Of a stretch of 15,583 nucleotides of DNA, positions 1-7,182 are shown piece by piece (positions within the stretch are counted from its first letter, which is position 1; the number at the start of each line of letters is the position of its first letter). The notes beneath the pieces were generated by a model. That model was not told where the DNA came from, ran no database searches, and saw only the letters and a program-made list of their open reading frames with translations. This DNA is from Thermoleophilia bacterium (GTDB lineage Bacteria; Actinomycetota; Thermoleophilia; Gaiellales; Gaiellaceae), in the NCBI GenBank assembly GCA_025933895.1, contig JAICZB010000025.1, positions 1-15,583 of the forward strand, read 5' to 3'. A program made the position numbers and the translations under genes.

Positions 1-618
1 GCCGAAGGACTCCAGGACGGCACGTCTGAACCTGGGAGACGACTCGAGGCTTCCTTGGACCCACGGCTTGGCGCGAGTCGCCCGAGTCACGATCGGTAGC
101 GGCAGCCGTGGGCCGATGCTCCCGATCAGGCGGCCGGCGAGAAGGTCACGTCGGCGCGGCTTCGCCGCCGCGCCGGCCGGGACCCCGTGTGCACGCAGGG
201 TCTCGACTCCCGCCGCCGCGGCGGCCGACTCGACCTCGGCGAGCAAGGCAGGCGTCGAGCACACGACGAGGCAGTCGTCGAGACCCGAATCCATCAGCTC
301 GCAGGCGACCGCAAGCGCGCACAGCCGCTCGAAGAGACGTGTGTAGGGGCTCTTGGCCGCCAGCTCGCTCGCCCACCACTCCGGCGAGTCGTTGAGCAGC
401 GAGAGGCTTCCGATCGCGTCGATGTAGGGACGTCGTAGAGCGTCCGCATGGCGGTGGAGGGACTCGGCCGTGGCGATGCGCTCCAGTCGTCCGGCGATCG
501 TCCGTTCAAGCTCAATGCGAGCGGCCGCCCCCTCGCCGAGATAGAGCCACGACGACAGCTCCGGCCGAAGCTCAGTGACGGACGGAAGCTGCCCGCGCAG
601 CGCGAGCGCCAGCGCCAT
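1..618 (-). CDS. Unidentified surface-glycan locus protein, N-terminal 206 residues (3' end beyond window)
   Basis: This is an open frame from an ATG at 618 to the left edge, with no in-frame stop. The start overlaps the upstream pseH stop by one base (TGATG), which supports a coupled start and membership of the operon. The visible part is soluble-looking, with no signal peptide and no clear membrane segment. It is rich in Leu, Ala and Arg, with an aromatic patch (Pro-Glu-Trp-Trp) near residues 78-81 followed by a helical stretch containing two Cys near residues 99-107. I do not recognise a catalytic motif. Its place at the end of a pseudaminic acid operon makes a glycosyltransferase or another glycan assembly protein plausible, but that is inference from context. 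The window cuts the gene, so its full length is unknown. Confidence 0.75.
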   Translation of the reverse strand, partial: MALALALRGQLPSVTELRPELSSWLYLGEGAAARIELERTIAGRLERIATAESLHRHADALRRPYIDAIGSLSLLNDSPEWWASELAAKSPYTRLFERLCALAVACELMDSGLDDCLVVCSTPALLAEVESAAAAAGVETLRAHGVPAGAAAKPRRRDLLAGRLIGSIGPRLPLPIVTRATRAKPWVQGSLESSPRFRRAVLESFG

Positions 619-1109
619 CAGCGGGCGCGGGCGAGCGTCGACGCTCTCCAGGTGAGCACGAATACCGGCTCGCCGTCGCGCTCCGCCGGTCTCGACTCCC
701 CGTAGCCCGCCGCGCGGAACGCTCGCAGCGAGGCGATGTTCTCCTTCTTCACGACGGCGGTCACGCTCCCGGCTCCGAGGTCGGCAGCTGCGCGTTCGGT
801 CGCCTTCGCGATCAGTGTAGGCCCCAGGCCACTGCCGCGAAAGCCGGCAGCGACGGCGACCGAGATCTCGCCACGACCCTTGCCCGTGACGTCGATACGG
901 GCCTGACCGGCGGGCGAGCCCTCGATCTCTGCGATGTAGATGCGGCACTCCGAGGGTCGCGCGAGGCGGTCCCGGAACCAGCGTCTGTGTTGCTCCGGCG
1001 AGACAGGTGCCTGCTGGAGAGACTGCCGCCGGGTCTCGGGCTCGTTCCGCCACTCGAGCAGCAGTCCCTCGTCGTTCTCGGTGGCTGGACGAAGCGCCGG
1101 CTCGGTCAC
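618..1109 (-). CDS. pseH: GNAT N-acetyltransferase, likely PseH (UDP-4-amino-4,6-dideoxy-AltNAc N-acetyltransferase)
   Basis: The 163-residue protein is a single GNAT domain. The acetyl-CoA binding loop reads Arg-Gly-Ser-Gly-Leu-Gly at residues 91-96, after the beta strand that begins at about residue 82. The late segment with Lys-Glu-Asn and FRAAGY (about 121-136) is typical of RimJ/PseH-like members. PseH acetylates the 4-amino group of the PseC product with acetyl-CoA, the third step to pseudaminic acid. GNAT sequence alone does not fix the substrate; the call rests on size, the PseH-like N-terminal block (Glu-Trp-Arg-Asn near residue 20) and pseG and pseI in the same operon. The GTG start at 1109 overlaps the pseI stop in GTGA, and a GGGAGG lies 10 bases upstream. 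The frame stays open well upstream, but that part is a low-complexity Arg-rich shadow of pseI and was excluded. Confidence 0.85.
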   Translation of the reverse strand: MTEPALRPATENDEGLLLEWRNEPETRRQSLQQAPVSPEQHRRWFRDRLARPSECRIYIAEIEGSPAGQARIDVTGKGRGEISVAVAAGFRGSGLGPTLIAKATERAAADLGAGSVTAVVKKENIASLRAFRAAGYGESRPAERDGEPVFVLTWRASTLARAR

Positions 1110-2164
1110 TCCTCCACGTCCTCCCAGTGGACGGGAGCGTTGGCCTCGATTCGCCTGCGGGCGCGACGGCCGAGCAACTTTCCCAGATCGGCCGGATCGG
1201 CCCCATGCTCGCGCTTGCCGGCGCGGAGCACGGCGACGTTGCCGGCCTCGAACTCCGACCCGGCCGGGATCTCCCGCACGGCGAACACGCTTCGCCGCGC
1301 GAAATCCCGTAGCTCCTGCTCGGCGGGAAGGACCTCCTTCCGGCCGCTGCCGAGTGCCTTCTCGGCCTCCCTGATCGCTTCGACCATCCGGGAGAGCTCG
1401 TCGGGCTCGAGCGCGAAGCGGTGGTCCGGTCCGGGGAGCGTGCGGTCGAGCGTGAAGTGCTTCTCGATCACGCTCGCCCCGAGCGCCACCGCCATGACCG
1501 GTGCGATCACCGGATCGCTCGAGTGGTCGGAGAGTCCGACGGGAAGCCCGAGCTCGTCTCGCAGCGTCGCGAGCGCACTCACGTTCAGCGCCTCGATGGG
1601 CGCGGGGTAGGCGGCCGTGCACTGGAGGACGACGATCTGCTCGTTGCCCGCTTCTCGCGCGACCTCGATCGCCTCCCTCACCTCTGCGAGGTCGGCCGCG
1701 CCGGTCGACATGACGAGCGGCTTGCCCTTGGCCGCGATGTGACGGAGGAGCGGGTGGTGGGTGAGCTCGTAGGAGGCGAGCTTGAAGGCGGGCACGCGGG
1801 GATCGACCGCGTCCGCGGACTCCTCGTCGAAGGGGGAGACGAGGAAGTCGATGCCGGCCTCAGTGGAGGCCCCCGAAAGCCGAGGCAGCCACTCGAGCGG
1901 CAGCTCCATCCGTTCGACGAGGTCGTAGATGTCCTCGTCGTCGCGGAGATAGTCGGCCGAGCCGGCGGCCCGAGGGTAGAGCTTCGCGGCCCGGAAGAGC
2001 TGGAACTTGACCGCGTCGGCGCCTGCGTCGCCTGCGACTCGTATCAGCTCGAGGGCGAGCTCGAGATCGCCGTTGTGGTTGCTTCCCGCCTCGGCGATGA
2101 CGTAGCACGGCCCGCCGGCCTCGATCCGGTCGAGAAGCGTGGCCCGCGGATCCCGGCCTGCCAT
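1106..2164 (-). CDS. pseI: Pseudaminic acid synthase PseI (NeuB family)
   Basis: The 352-residue protein has the two-domain layout of sialic-acid-type synthases: a TIM barrel (about 15-280) and a C-terminal SAF/antifreeze-like domain (about 290-352). Visible family motifs are GSNHNGD at 27-33, STG at 153-155, CTAAYP at 182-187, LSDHS at 211-215 and EKHFT at 234-238; His214 and His236 match the metal-binding positions of the family. The enzyme condenses phosphoenolpyruvate with 6-deoxy-AltdiNAc to give pseudaminic acid in the cytoplasm. Related NeuB (sialic) and LegI (legionaminic) enzymes look similar. PseB, PseC and PseG in the same operon favour the pseudaminate substrate. The ATG at 2164 has AAGG 8 bases upstream and lies 17 bases after the preceding stop. 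The stop overlaps the pseH start by four bases. Confidence 0.92.
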   Translation of the reverse strand: MAGRDPRATLLDRIEAGGPCYVIAEAGSNHNGDLELALELIRVAGDAGADAVKFQLFRAAKLYPRAAGSADYLRDDEDIYDLVERMELPLEWLPRLSGASTEAGIDFLVSPFDEESADAVDPRVPAFKLASYELTHHPLLRHIAAKGKPLVMSTGAADLAEVREAIEVAREAGNEQIVVLQCTAAYPAPIEALNVSALATLRDELGLPVGLSDHSSDPVIAPVMAVALGASVIEKHFTLDRTLPGPDHRFALEPDELSRMVEAIREAEKALGSGRKEVLPAEQELRDFARRSVFAVREIPAGSEFEAGNVAVLRAGKREHGADPADLGKLLGRRARRRIEANAPVHWEDVEE

Positions 2165-2181
2165 CGGAGCAACCTTAGCCC

Positions 2182-4002
2182 TCAACGGCGCGCGAGCCGC
2201 TCCAGCGTGGTGAGGATCTCCTCGCCTTCGGGATGGAGCCGGGGCGCCGTGACCGTGGGGGCGGAGACGAAGGCGTCGACGGCGCGTGCCGCCTCGTCGG
2301 GCTCCGTGAAGACGACCGCAGCGGGTCCGAGCCGTTCGACTGCCGCCGCGCGGTGCCGATGGTGTGCGTACAGCAGCGCGAGGTAGGGAATCCCTGCCGT
2401 CGCCGCCTCGTACAGTCCGGTCGAAGGCAGGTCGAAGACGATGCGGTCGGCCCACGGAATCCAGGCTCGCAGCGGCTCCCGCGACGAAACGACGTGGTCG
2501 AGACCGAGGTCCTCGACGTAGAGATCGATCGGGTTGCGCAGGTGCCCGTCCCCCGGGAAGAGCTTCACCACGGAGAAGATCTCCGGATGCCGTGCGAGCA
2601 CGTCGACGATCTTCCGGCAGAGACGGTAGTACCAGGCGTCCGTGTAGAAGGCGCTATTGAGGTAGCGGGCGCTGCCGGCCGTCGCGGTCAGTGCGTACAC
2701 GACGACCGGCTTCCCTTGCGGCAGCTGCCGAGGTGGGCGACCCGAGCGGGACAGGGAGGCGCTCTCCCGCCACTGGTACGAGCCCACGTGCACTTCCGCG
2801 GTCGGATGATCGTAGAGCGGGCGGCGAGACTCGAGGTAGGCGGCGAACTCGCTCGTGGGGGAGAAGTCGTGATCGACCGGGCGGAGCATGATCAGGTCGA
2901 AGAGCTCCTGCGCGAGCGCGTCGTGCCCGTGGTCGATGAGGATGCTCTGGGCCGGATGAGCGGTCACCGCGGCCGCAGCGGGGACGTCCGGATCGACGAT
3001 GTTCGCTCCGAGCACGAAGTCGACCTCTTCGCGCTCGAGCAGGCTCTCGAAAGCGGCGGCCCGGGCTGCGGCTCGCGGCATCACGTGCTCGAGCCAGTGG
3101 CGGACGCGCGGACGGATGAGGTCGGCGAGGGGGACTCCGACGAGCCACTCGTTCGGCCAGTCCCAGAGTGGGTGGTCGGGGGAGTCGACGGTCGTGGCTG
3201 CTCCGGCCCAGCCGGTGTCTTCGGCCCCTTCCGTGGGAAGAGCGGCGATTTCGCTGCGGCTCGAGCCTTCCTCGACGACGGTGTCGCCGACGACGCGCAG
3301 GCACCGGTGCCCCTGCTCGCGCGCTCGCGGCAAGAGGAACGTCAGGTCGTAGCCGAAGTCCGCGAAGAGCAGCGTCAGTCGCCCCGCCCTCGGGCGGCTC
3401 CGCGCCGGCCGGATGCGGCGCAGTGAGGCCCGGGAGCGCCGGAGCAAGCCGCCAAACCGTCCAAGGTGACGGGCCTTGGGCCCCGGGCCGCTCGCGGACT
3501 CCGGCAGCGAGAGCGCGGGCGCCTGCGCGTCTACTCGCTCTTCGAAGTCGACGCCCCGTGCGCGGGCAACGAGCGGTAGCACGATCGACGTCAGGCTCGG
3601 CCGCCGGAGCAGGAGACCCCCCACGGGCCTGCGGTGGAGGAGCACCCGATCGTAGGAGTCGAGCATCGAGTCGACCTCGAGCGCCCGGACCCGTACCGGG
3701 TCCATGAGCGTCTTCAGGTCGAAGCCGTACAGGGTTGCCGCCCCGGGACGCCAGCGTCCGGTTTCCGGCACCAGCGAGACGAGGAGCCTGTCGAGCGACT
3801 CGAGCCACGCAAGCTGCTCTCGCCAGTGACGCGGCTCGAGCGCGACCAGCTTGCCGTCGACGCCGAAGTCCGTCGTCAGCTTGTAGGGCAGTTCTCTTCG
3901 GTCGAGCTCGTAGCACGCCTCGGGCGTCATCGCCACCACGGTGTCGTCCGGCTCGAGCCGGAGCGGCCCCGGCACGTGCTCCAGCAGGACGAGCCGGGTC
4001 AT
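2182..4002 (-). CDS. Putative glycosyltransferase, candidate pseudaminyltransferase
   Basis: This 606-residue protein is not a recognised pathway enzyme. It appears to have an N-terminal domain (about 1-160), a basic Arg/Pro-rich linker (about 172-208) and a larger C-terminal part that looks like a GT-B glycosyltransferase or capsule/teichoic-acid transferase. The supporting stretches are a beta-strand-like VVVYALTATAG (433-443), VVKLFPGDG (478-486) and a nucleotide-sugar-site-like FDLPSTGLYEA (523-533). There is no signal peptide or membrane span. It sits between pseG and pseI and starts in an ATGA overlap with the pseG stop, with GGAG 8 bases upstream, so it is co-expressed with the CMP-sugar pathway. 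Transfer of the pseudaminic acid derivative is therefore the best guess. Activity, donor and acceptor cannot be read from the sequence. An open extension upstream of 4002 is the shadow of pseG and was excluded. Confidence 0.8.
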   Translation of the reverse strand: MTRLVLLEHVPGPLRLEPDDTVVAMTPEACYELDRRELPYKLTTDFGVDGKLVALEPRHWREQLAWLESLDRLLVSLVPETGRWRPGAATLYGFDLKTLMDPVRVRALEVDSMLDSYDRVLLHRRPVGGLLLRRPSLTSIVLPLVARARGVDFEERVDAQAPALSLPESASGPGPKARHLGRFGGLLRRSRASLRRIRPARSRPRAGRLTLLFADFGYDLTFLLPRAREQGHRCLRVVGDTVVEEGSSRSEIAALPTEGAEDTGWAGAATTVDSPDHPLWDWPNEWLVGVPLADLIRPRVRHWLEHVMPRAAARAAAFESLLEREEVDFVLGANIVDPDVPAAAAVTAHPAQSILIDHGHDALAQELFDLIMLRPVDHDFSPTSEFAAYLESRRPLYDHPTAEVHVGSYQWRESASLSRSGRPPRQLPQGKPVVVYALTATAGSARYLNSAFYTDAWYYRLCRKIVDVLARHPEIFSVVKLFPGDGHLRNPIDLYVEDLGLDHVVSSREPLRAWIPWADRIVFDLPSTGLYEAATAGIPYLALLYAHHRHRAAAVERLGPAAVVFTEPDEAARAVDAFVSAPTVTAPRLHPEGEEILTTLERLARR

Positions 4003-5009
4003 CCGAGCAGCTCCAGCACTACGCCGGCGACCCGGCGACAGCCCTGCCCGTCGATCAGCCGTGGCCCCGACTCGGCCAGCCGTCGACGCTCCTCGTACGA
4101 GGCGGCGAGCGCGTCGAGGGCCCGGCCCAGCCCGGCCTCGGCCTCGTCGATGCTCTCGAACAGCTCGATCACTCCGAGCCTGCTCAGTCCGACGGCGCCG
4201 GCCCGCTGGTTCTCCGCCGTGACGAGGGCGAGCGTCGGTACCCCGAGCCGGAGCAGCTCGCGGCTCGTGCCACCGGCCGACGCAACGGCCAGGTCGGCGG
4301 TGATCGCGGCTTCGCGCACCGTGCTCTGCGGGGAGATCACGGTCACCTTCCGTCTCGAGGTTCGAAGGAACGGCGCCAGCGCGGCTGCGACTCCGGCGGG
4401 CGCGGCGATCGCGAGCTGGAAGGCCGACGACGCTCCCTCGATCGCACGGAGAAGCCTCTGCAGCGGCCCGACCGATGCTGCGCTCCCGCCACACGTCACG
4501 AGCACGTTCTCCACCTGCTCGGCCGGCGTTCGGGCCGTAACGTCCCACAACTCCGGGTGGAGAAGCAGATACTCGATCCCGAGCAGCGACCGCGCCGCCG
4601 GCGCCAGCCGGCCGTAGGGAAGATCGGCAGCGCGGACAGACCCGTTGACGACCAGGTCGCCCGGGAGCGGGAACCTGGCGAGATCGTCGATGAGGACGAG
4701 CGGTCGCCCTTCCCGCTGTAGCAAGGAGAGATCGTCCTCGAGCGCCTCGTAGGAGTCGACGACGAGGGCATCGGGAGCGAGCCGGTCGAGCGCGAGCGCT
4801 TCCTCGCCTGTCCATGGTGCCGTGGCGGCGTCGAATCGCAGTCCGAGCGATTCAACCCGCCGGCGCACGTCGCCCGTTTCCGGAGCTCGCACGACGCATG
4901 AGCAGCCCCTCTCGCGGAGTGCGACACCTAGTCCCAACGTTCGTTGAAGGTGGCCGAGGCCGACCGCCGGGCCGGCATCCGAGCGGAGCACGACGACCCG
5001 CCGCCTCAT
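3999..5009 (-). CDS. pseG: UDP-2,4-diacetamido-2,4,6-trideoxy-beta-L-altropyranose hydrolase PseG
   Basis: The 336-residue protein has the GT-B-like fold signature of PseG, which removes UDP from UDP-6-deoxy-AltdiNAc to free the sugar for PseI. Landmarks are the N-terminal GLGH motif (17-20) holding the family's essential His, followed by Arg23; DSY at 85-87; VTCGGS (171-176) at the start of the second domain; SAGGTSRELL (244-253), the UDP-binding segment; and ENQ at 266-268. Length is within the usual PseG range, slightly on the long side. The ATG at 5009 follows the previous stop by three bases and has GGAGA 8 bases upstream. Its own stop overlaps the glycosyltransferase start (ATGA). Confidence 0.93.
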   Translation of the reverse strand: MRRRVVVLRSDAGPAVGLGHLQRTLGLGVALRERGCSCVVRAPETGDVRRRVESLGLRFDAATAPWTGEEALALDRLAPDALVVDSYEALEDDLSLLQREGRPLVLIDDLARFPLPGDLVVNGSVRAADLPYGRLAPAARSLLGIEYLLLHPELWDVTARTPAEQVENVLVTCGGSAASVGPLQRLLRAIEGASSAFQLAIAAPAGVAAALAPFLRTSRRKVTVISPQSTVREAAITADLAVASAGGTSRELLRLGVPTLALVTAENQRAGAVGLSRLGVIELFESIDEAEAGLGRALDALAASYEERRRLAESGPRLIDGQGCRRVAGVVLELLG

Positions 5010-5012
5010 CGA

Positions 5013-5765
5013 TCAGGTCTCCAGTGTCGTCTTCTGACGGACCCCGGCGTTGATCGCACGGAGCTGTGGCGCGCTCTCGAGCACTGCGAGCACGTCTCTC
5101 CGGGTTGCGTGGTCGGGGCGTGGGAGCATGCTGCACACTTCGCGCGCGAAGCGTAGGTCCTCGGATGTGTCCACGGTCCAGCGCTCGCTGGAGAGGTCCT
5201 CGTCTCCGCGGACCGACACGAGGCGGAAGCGCTCCGGGTGCTCGTAGAGGTACGGGGTGACATGGCTTCGCTGGTGGGGACGTCGTGCCTCGCGATCGGC
5301 GGCCTTCAGTGCCGAGACGACCACAGCCTCGACGTCGAGGCCGCGCGGGTAGGTGCGTTCGATGACGTTCGAGGCCAGGTCGGCGGGCGGAGAAGAGCTC
5401 GCCAGCGCGCTCACGACGTCGTCGAGGACGTCCGGATCGAGGAACGGACAGTCAGCCGTGACGCGTACGACGACGTCGGCGGACAGCTCTTCTGCCGCTC
5501 GCGCGAACCGGTCGAGAACGTCTTCCGCGTCGCCGCGAAACGCTTGCAGTCCGAGCCGGGCAGCCTCGTCCGCCACTGCGTTGTCCTCCGTCCTGCCGGT
5601 GGTCGCGACGACGACCTCGTTCGGTCGCAAAGCCCGACCTGCGCGCATGACCACCCGTTCGAGCATCGTGCGCCCACAAATGTCGGCCAGCACCTTGCCG
5701 GGCAGGCGGGTCGAGCCCATCCTGGCCTGCACGAGCACGACGATGCGAGCGGTAGGGCCGGTCAC
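5013..5765 (-). CDS. pseF: SpsF/PseF-like cytidylyltransferase, likely CMP-pseudaminic acid synthetase
   Basis: The 250-residue protein is a nucleotidyltransferase of the CMP-sugar synthetase fold. The CTP-binding loop QARMGSTRLPGKVL lies at 13-26, with ATTGRTEDN at 54-62, RGDAEDVLDRF at 77-87 and RVTADCPF at 101-108. This pattern is that of SpsF-type proteins rather than classical NeuA. In pseudaminic acid loci of Gram-positive and other bacteria an SpsF-type gene often takes the place of PseF, activating the nonulosonate with CTP. It is the only such enzyme in this operon, so the PseF role follows from pathway completeness; substrate choice is inferred. The GTG start at 5765 has AAGGTG 5 bases upstream, overlapping the end of hisF. 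Confidence 0.87.
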   Translation of the reverse strand: MTGPTARIVVLVQARMGSTRLPGKVLADICGRTMLERVVMRAGRALRPNEVVVATTGRTEDNAVADEAARLGLQAFRGDAEDVLDRFARAAEELSADVVVRVTADCPFLDPDVLDDVVSALASSSPPADLASNVIERTYPRGLDVEAVVVSALKAADREARRPHQRSHVTPYLYEHPERFRLVSVRGDEDLSSERWTVDTSEDLRFAREVCSMLPRPDHATRRDVLAVLESAPQLRAINAGVRQKTTLET

Positions 5766-5775
5766 TCGTCCACCT

Positions 5776-6531
5776 TCAGATGCGAACCGGCACGCCTCGC
5801 TCGCGCAGATAGCGCTTCGCCTCGAGAGGCGTCTGCTCGGTGAAATGGAAGATGCTCGCAGCCGCCACTGCTGCGGCGCCGGCCGAGATCGCCTCGGCCA
5901 TGTGCTCGTACGTCCCGGCGCCGCCCGAGGCGATTACGGGTACGTTCACGCCGGCGGCCACGGCGCCGATCAGATCGAGGTCGTAGCCCTCCATCGTGCC
6001 GTCGCGGTCGACCGAGGTGATGAGAATCTCGCCTGCGCCGCGTGCCTCGAGATCGATCGCATGCTCGACCGGGTCGAGGCCGGTCCGCTCGGTGCCGCTC
6101 GCGACGAGCACCTCGTACGTGCCGGCGTCGCGCCGCGTCGCGTCGATGGAAGCGACGACGCACTGGGCGCCGAATGTCGCTGCGGTTTGCTCGACGAGGT
6201 CGGGAGGCCGAACCGCGCTCGTGTTCAACGCGATCTTGTCCGCGCCGACGGCGAGCAGGCGGCGCACGTCCTCCAGGCTCCGAATCCCGCCTCCCACCGT
6301 CAGCGGCATGAAACATTCGTCTGCGATGTCGTCCACGAGCTCGAAGTCGGGCTCGCGTCCTTCCAGGGTCGCCGTGATGTCGAGGAACACGAGCTCGTCG
6401 ACCTCGCGCATGTTGTAGACCTTCACGGACTGCATCACGCTCCCGACAGGTCGCCAGCTGTCGAAGCGGACCCCCTTGACCAGGCCGAGATCCTTGAAGA
6501 GGAGTGTCGGCATCACCCGTGTCTTGAGCAC
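5776..6531 (-). CDS. hisF: HisF-like ammonia-channelling subunit for acetamidino sugar synthesis (AglZ/HisF2 type)
   Basis: The 251-residue protein is a full-length HisF (beta/alpha)8 barrel. Numbering runs parallel to Thermotoga HisF: Asp51 in FLDI, the phosphate-site VGGGIR (79-84), Asp130, VDRDGT (174-179) and SGGAG (202-206). The essential cyclase Asp11 is replaced by Leu; the segment reads PTLLFKDLG. Residues matching the ammonia gate (Arg5, Glu46, Lys99, Glu168) are kept. This fits the HisF2 relatives that, with a HisH glutaminase, feed ammonia to an N-acetyl sugar amidotransferase, and argues against a role in histidine synthesis. The GTG start has GGAGG 7 bases upstream, right after the hisH stop. 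Automated annotation would call this imidazole glycerol phosphate synthase; I think that would be wrong. Confidence 0.9.
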   Translation of the reverse strand: MLKTRVMPTLLFKDLGLVKGVRFDSWRPVGSVMQSVKVYNMREVDELVFLDITATLEGREPDFELVDDIADECFMPLTVGGGIRSLEDVRRLLAVGADKIALNTSAVRPPDLVEQTAATFGAQCVVASIDATRRDAGTYEVLVASGTERTGLDPVEHAIDLEARGAGEILITSVDRDGTMEGYDLDLIGAVAAGVNVPVIASGGAGTYEHMAEAISAGAAAVAAASIFHFTEQTPLEAKRYLRERGVPVRI

Positions 6532-6538
6532 CGCGTTG

Positions 6539-6543
6539 CCTCC
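6539..6543 (-). promoter_or_regulatory. Ribosome binding site of the hisF-like gene
   Basis: GGAGG on the minus strand lies 7 bases before the GTG start at 6531 and directly after the hisH stop. It fixes the GTG start of the hisF-like gene. It is among the clearest Shine-Dalgarno sequences of the operon; several other junctions rely on stop-start overlap instead. Confidence 0.75.
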
Positions 6544-6545
6544 GG

Positions 6546-7178
6546 TCAGGCGGACGCGCGTCCGGCGATTGCGAGGAAGTTGCGCAGCAGCTGAAAGCCG
6601 GCCCGCTGGCTCTTCTCCGGGTGGAACTGCACGCCGTAGACGTTCTCCGCCTGGACGATGGAGGTGAAGCTCGTGCCGTACGGCGTCGTCGCGACGACGT
6701 GCGTCGGCTCGGCGCAGACGAGGTGGTAGCTGTGCACGAAGTAGAAGTCCCGGCCGCTCTCGGCTCCGGCGAGCAGCGGAGATGCGCGCTGGTGATGCAC
6801 TTCGTTCCAGCCGACATGCGGTACCCGCAAACCGTCTTCGGACGGAAGCCGGCGCACTTCACCCTCGATCCAGCCCAGGCCCGAGGTCTCTCCTCCCTCG
6901 TCGCCGCGTGTCGCGAGCAAGTGCATCCCGAGGCAGAGCCCGAGCAACGGCACGCCGCGCCGCCTGACCTGCGTGTCGAGGATCTCGTCCAGATCCCGTT
7001 CGCGAATGCGCTCCATTCCCTTTGCGAACGCGCCTACCCCGGGCAGGATCACGGCTGGAGCGCGGGCGATCTCCTTCTCCGACGCCGTGACGACCGGTGA
7101 GCCGCCACACTCCTCGGTCGCCCTGGCGACCGAGTCGAGGTTGCCCATTCCGTAGTCGACGATTGCGACCCGGGTCAC
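6546..7178 (-). CDS. hisH: HisH-like glutamine amidotransferase subunit for the acetamidino sugar pathway
   Basis: This 210-residue class I glutaminase releases ammonia from glutamine. The catalytic triad is visible: Cys82 in GLCLGMHLL, and His186 and Glu188 in GVQFHPEKS. DYGMGNL (8-14) and LPGVGAF (45-51) match HisH. On sequence alone it could belong to histidine synthesis. Its partner hisF-like gene lacks the cyclase Asp, no other his gene is nearby, and it lies between an N-acetyl sugar amidotransferase and that hisF. The known three-component parallel is WbpG-HisH2-HisF2 of Pseudomonas O-antigen. The GTG start at 7178 lies 4 bases after the upstream stop with no strong Shine-Dalgarno sequence, so translational coupling is likely. 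An upstream in-frame ATG at 7241 would lie inside the amidotransferase gene and was not chosen. Confidence 0.9.
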   Translation of the reverse strand: MTRVAIVDYGMGNLDSVARATEECGGSPVVTASEKEIARAPAVILPGVGAFAKGMERIRERDLDEILDTQVRRRGVPLLGLCLGMHLLATRGDEGGETSGLGWIEGEVRRLPSEDGLRVPHVGWNEVHHQRASPLLAGAESGRDFYFVHSYHLVCAEPTHVVATTPYGTSFTSIVQAENVYGVQFHPEKSQRAGFQLLRNFLAIAGRASA

Positions 7179-7182
7179 CGGC

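Noticed and set aside
618..1622. A 334-residue frame suggesting an N-terminal extension of PseH
   Set aside because: Only the last 163 residues look like a GNAT protein; the upstream part is an Arg-rich shadow of pseI. The GTG at 1109 overlaps the pseI stop.
1106..2164. NeuB for sialic acid or LegI for legionaminic acid
   Set aside because: The operon contains PseB, PseC and PseG, which make the altro-configured precursor, and no NeuC/LegG-type epimerase was found.
1421..2386. Long plus-strand frames antisense to the pse genes, such as this 321-residue one
   Set aside because: High GC leaves many antisense frames open. These have skewed Arg/Gly/Glu composition, no recognisable motif, and lie fully over well-supported genes.
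2182..4815. A single 877-residue frame covering the glycosyltransferase and much of pseG
   Set aside because: The first 271 residues are Arg/Pro/Gly-rich low-complexity sequence that shadows pseG in another frame. The ATG at 4002 with its ATGA overlap and Shine-Dalgarno sequence is the real start.
5776..7178. hisH-hisF as part of a histidine biosynthesis operon
   Set aside because: No other his gene is present, the pair follows an N-acetyl sugar amidotransferase, and HisF lacks the cyclase Asp11.
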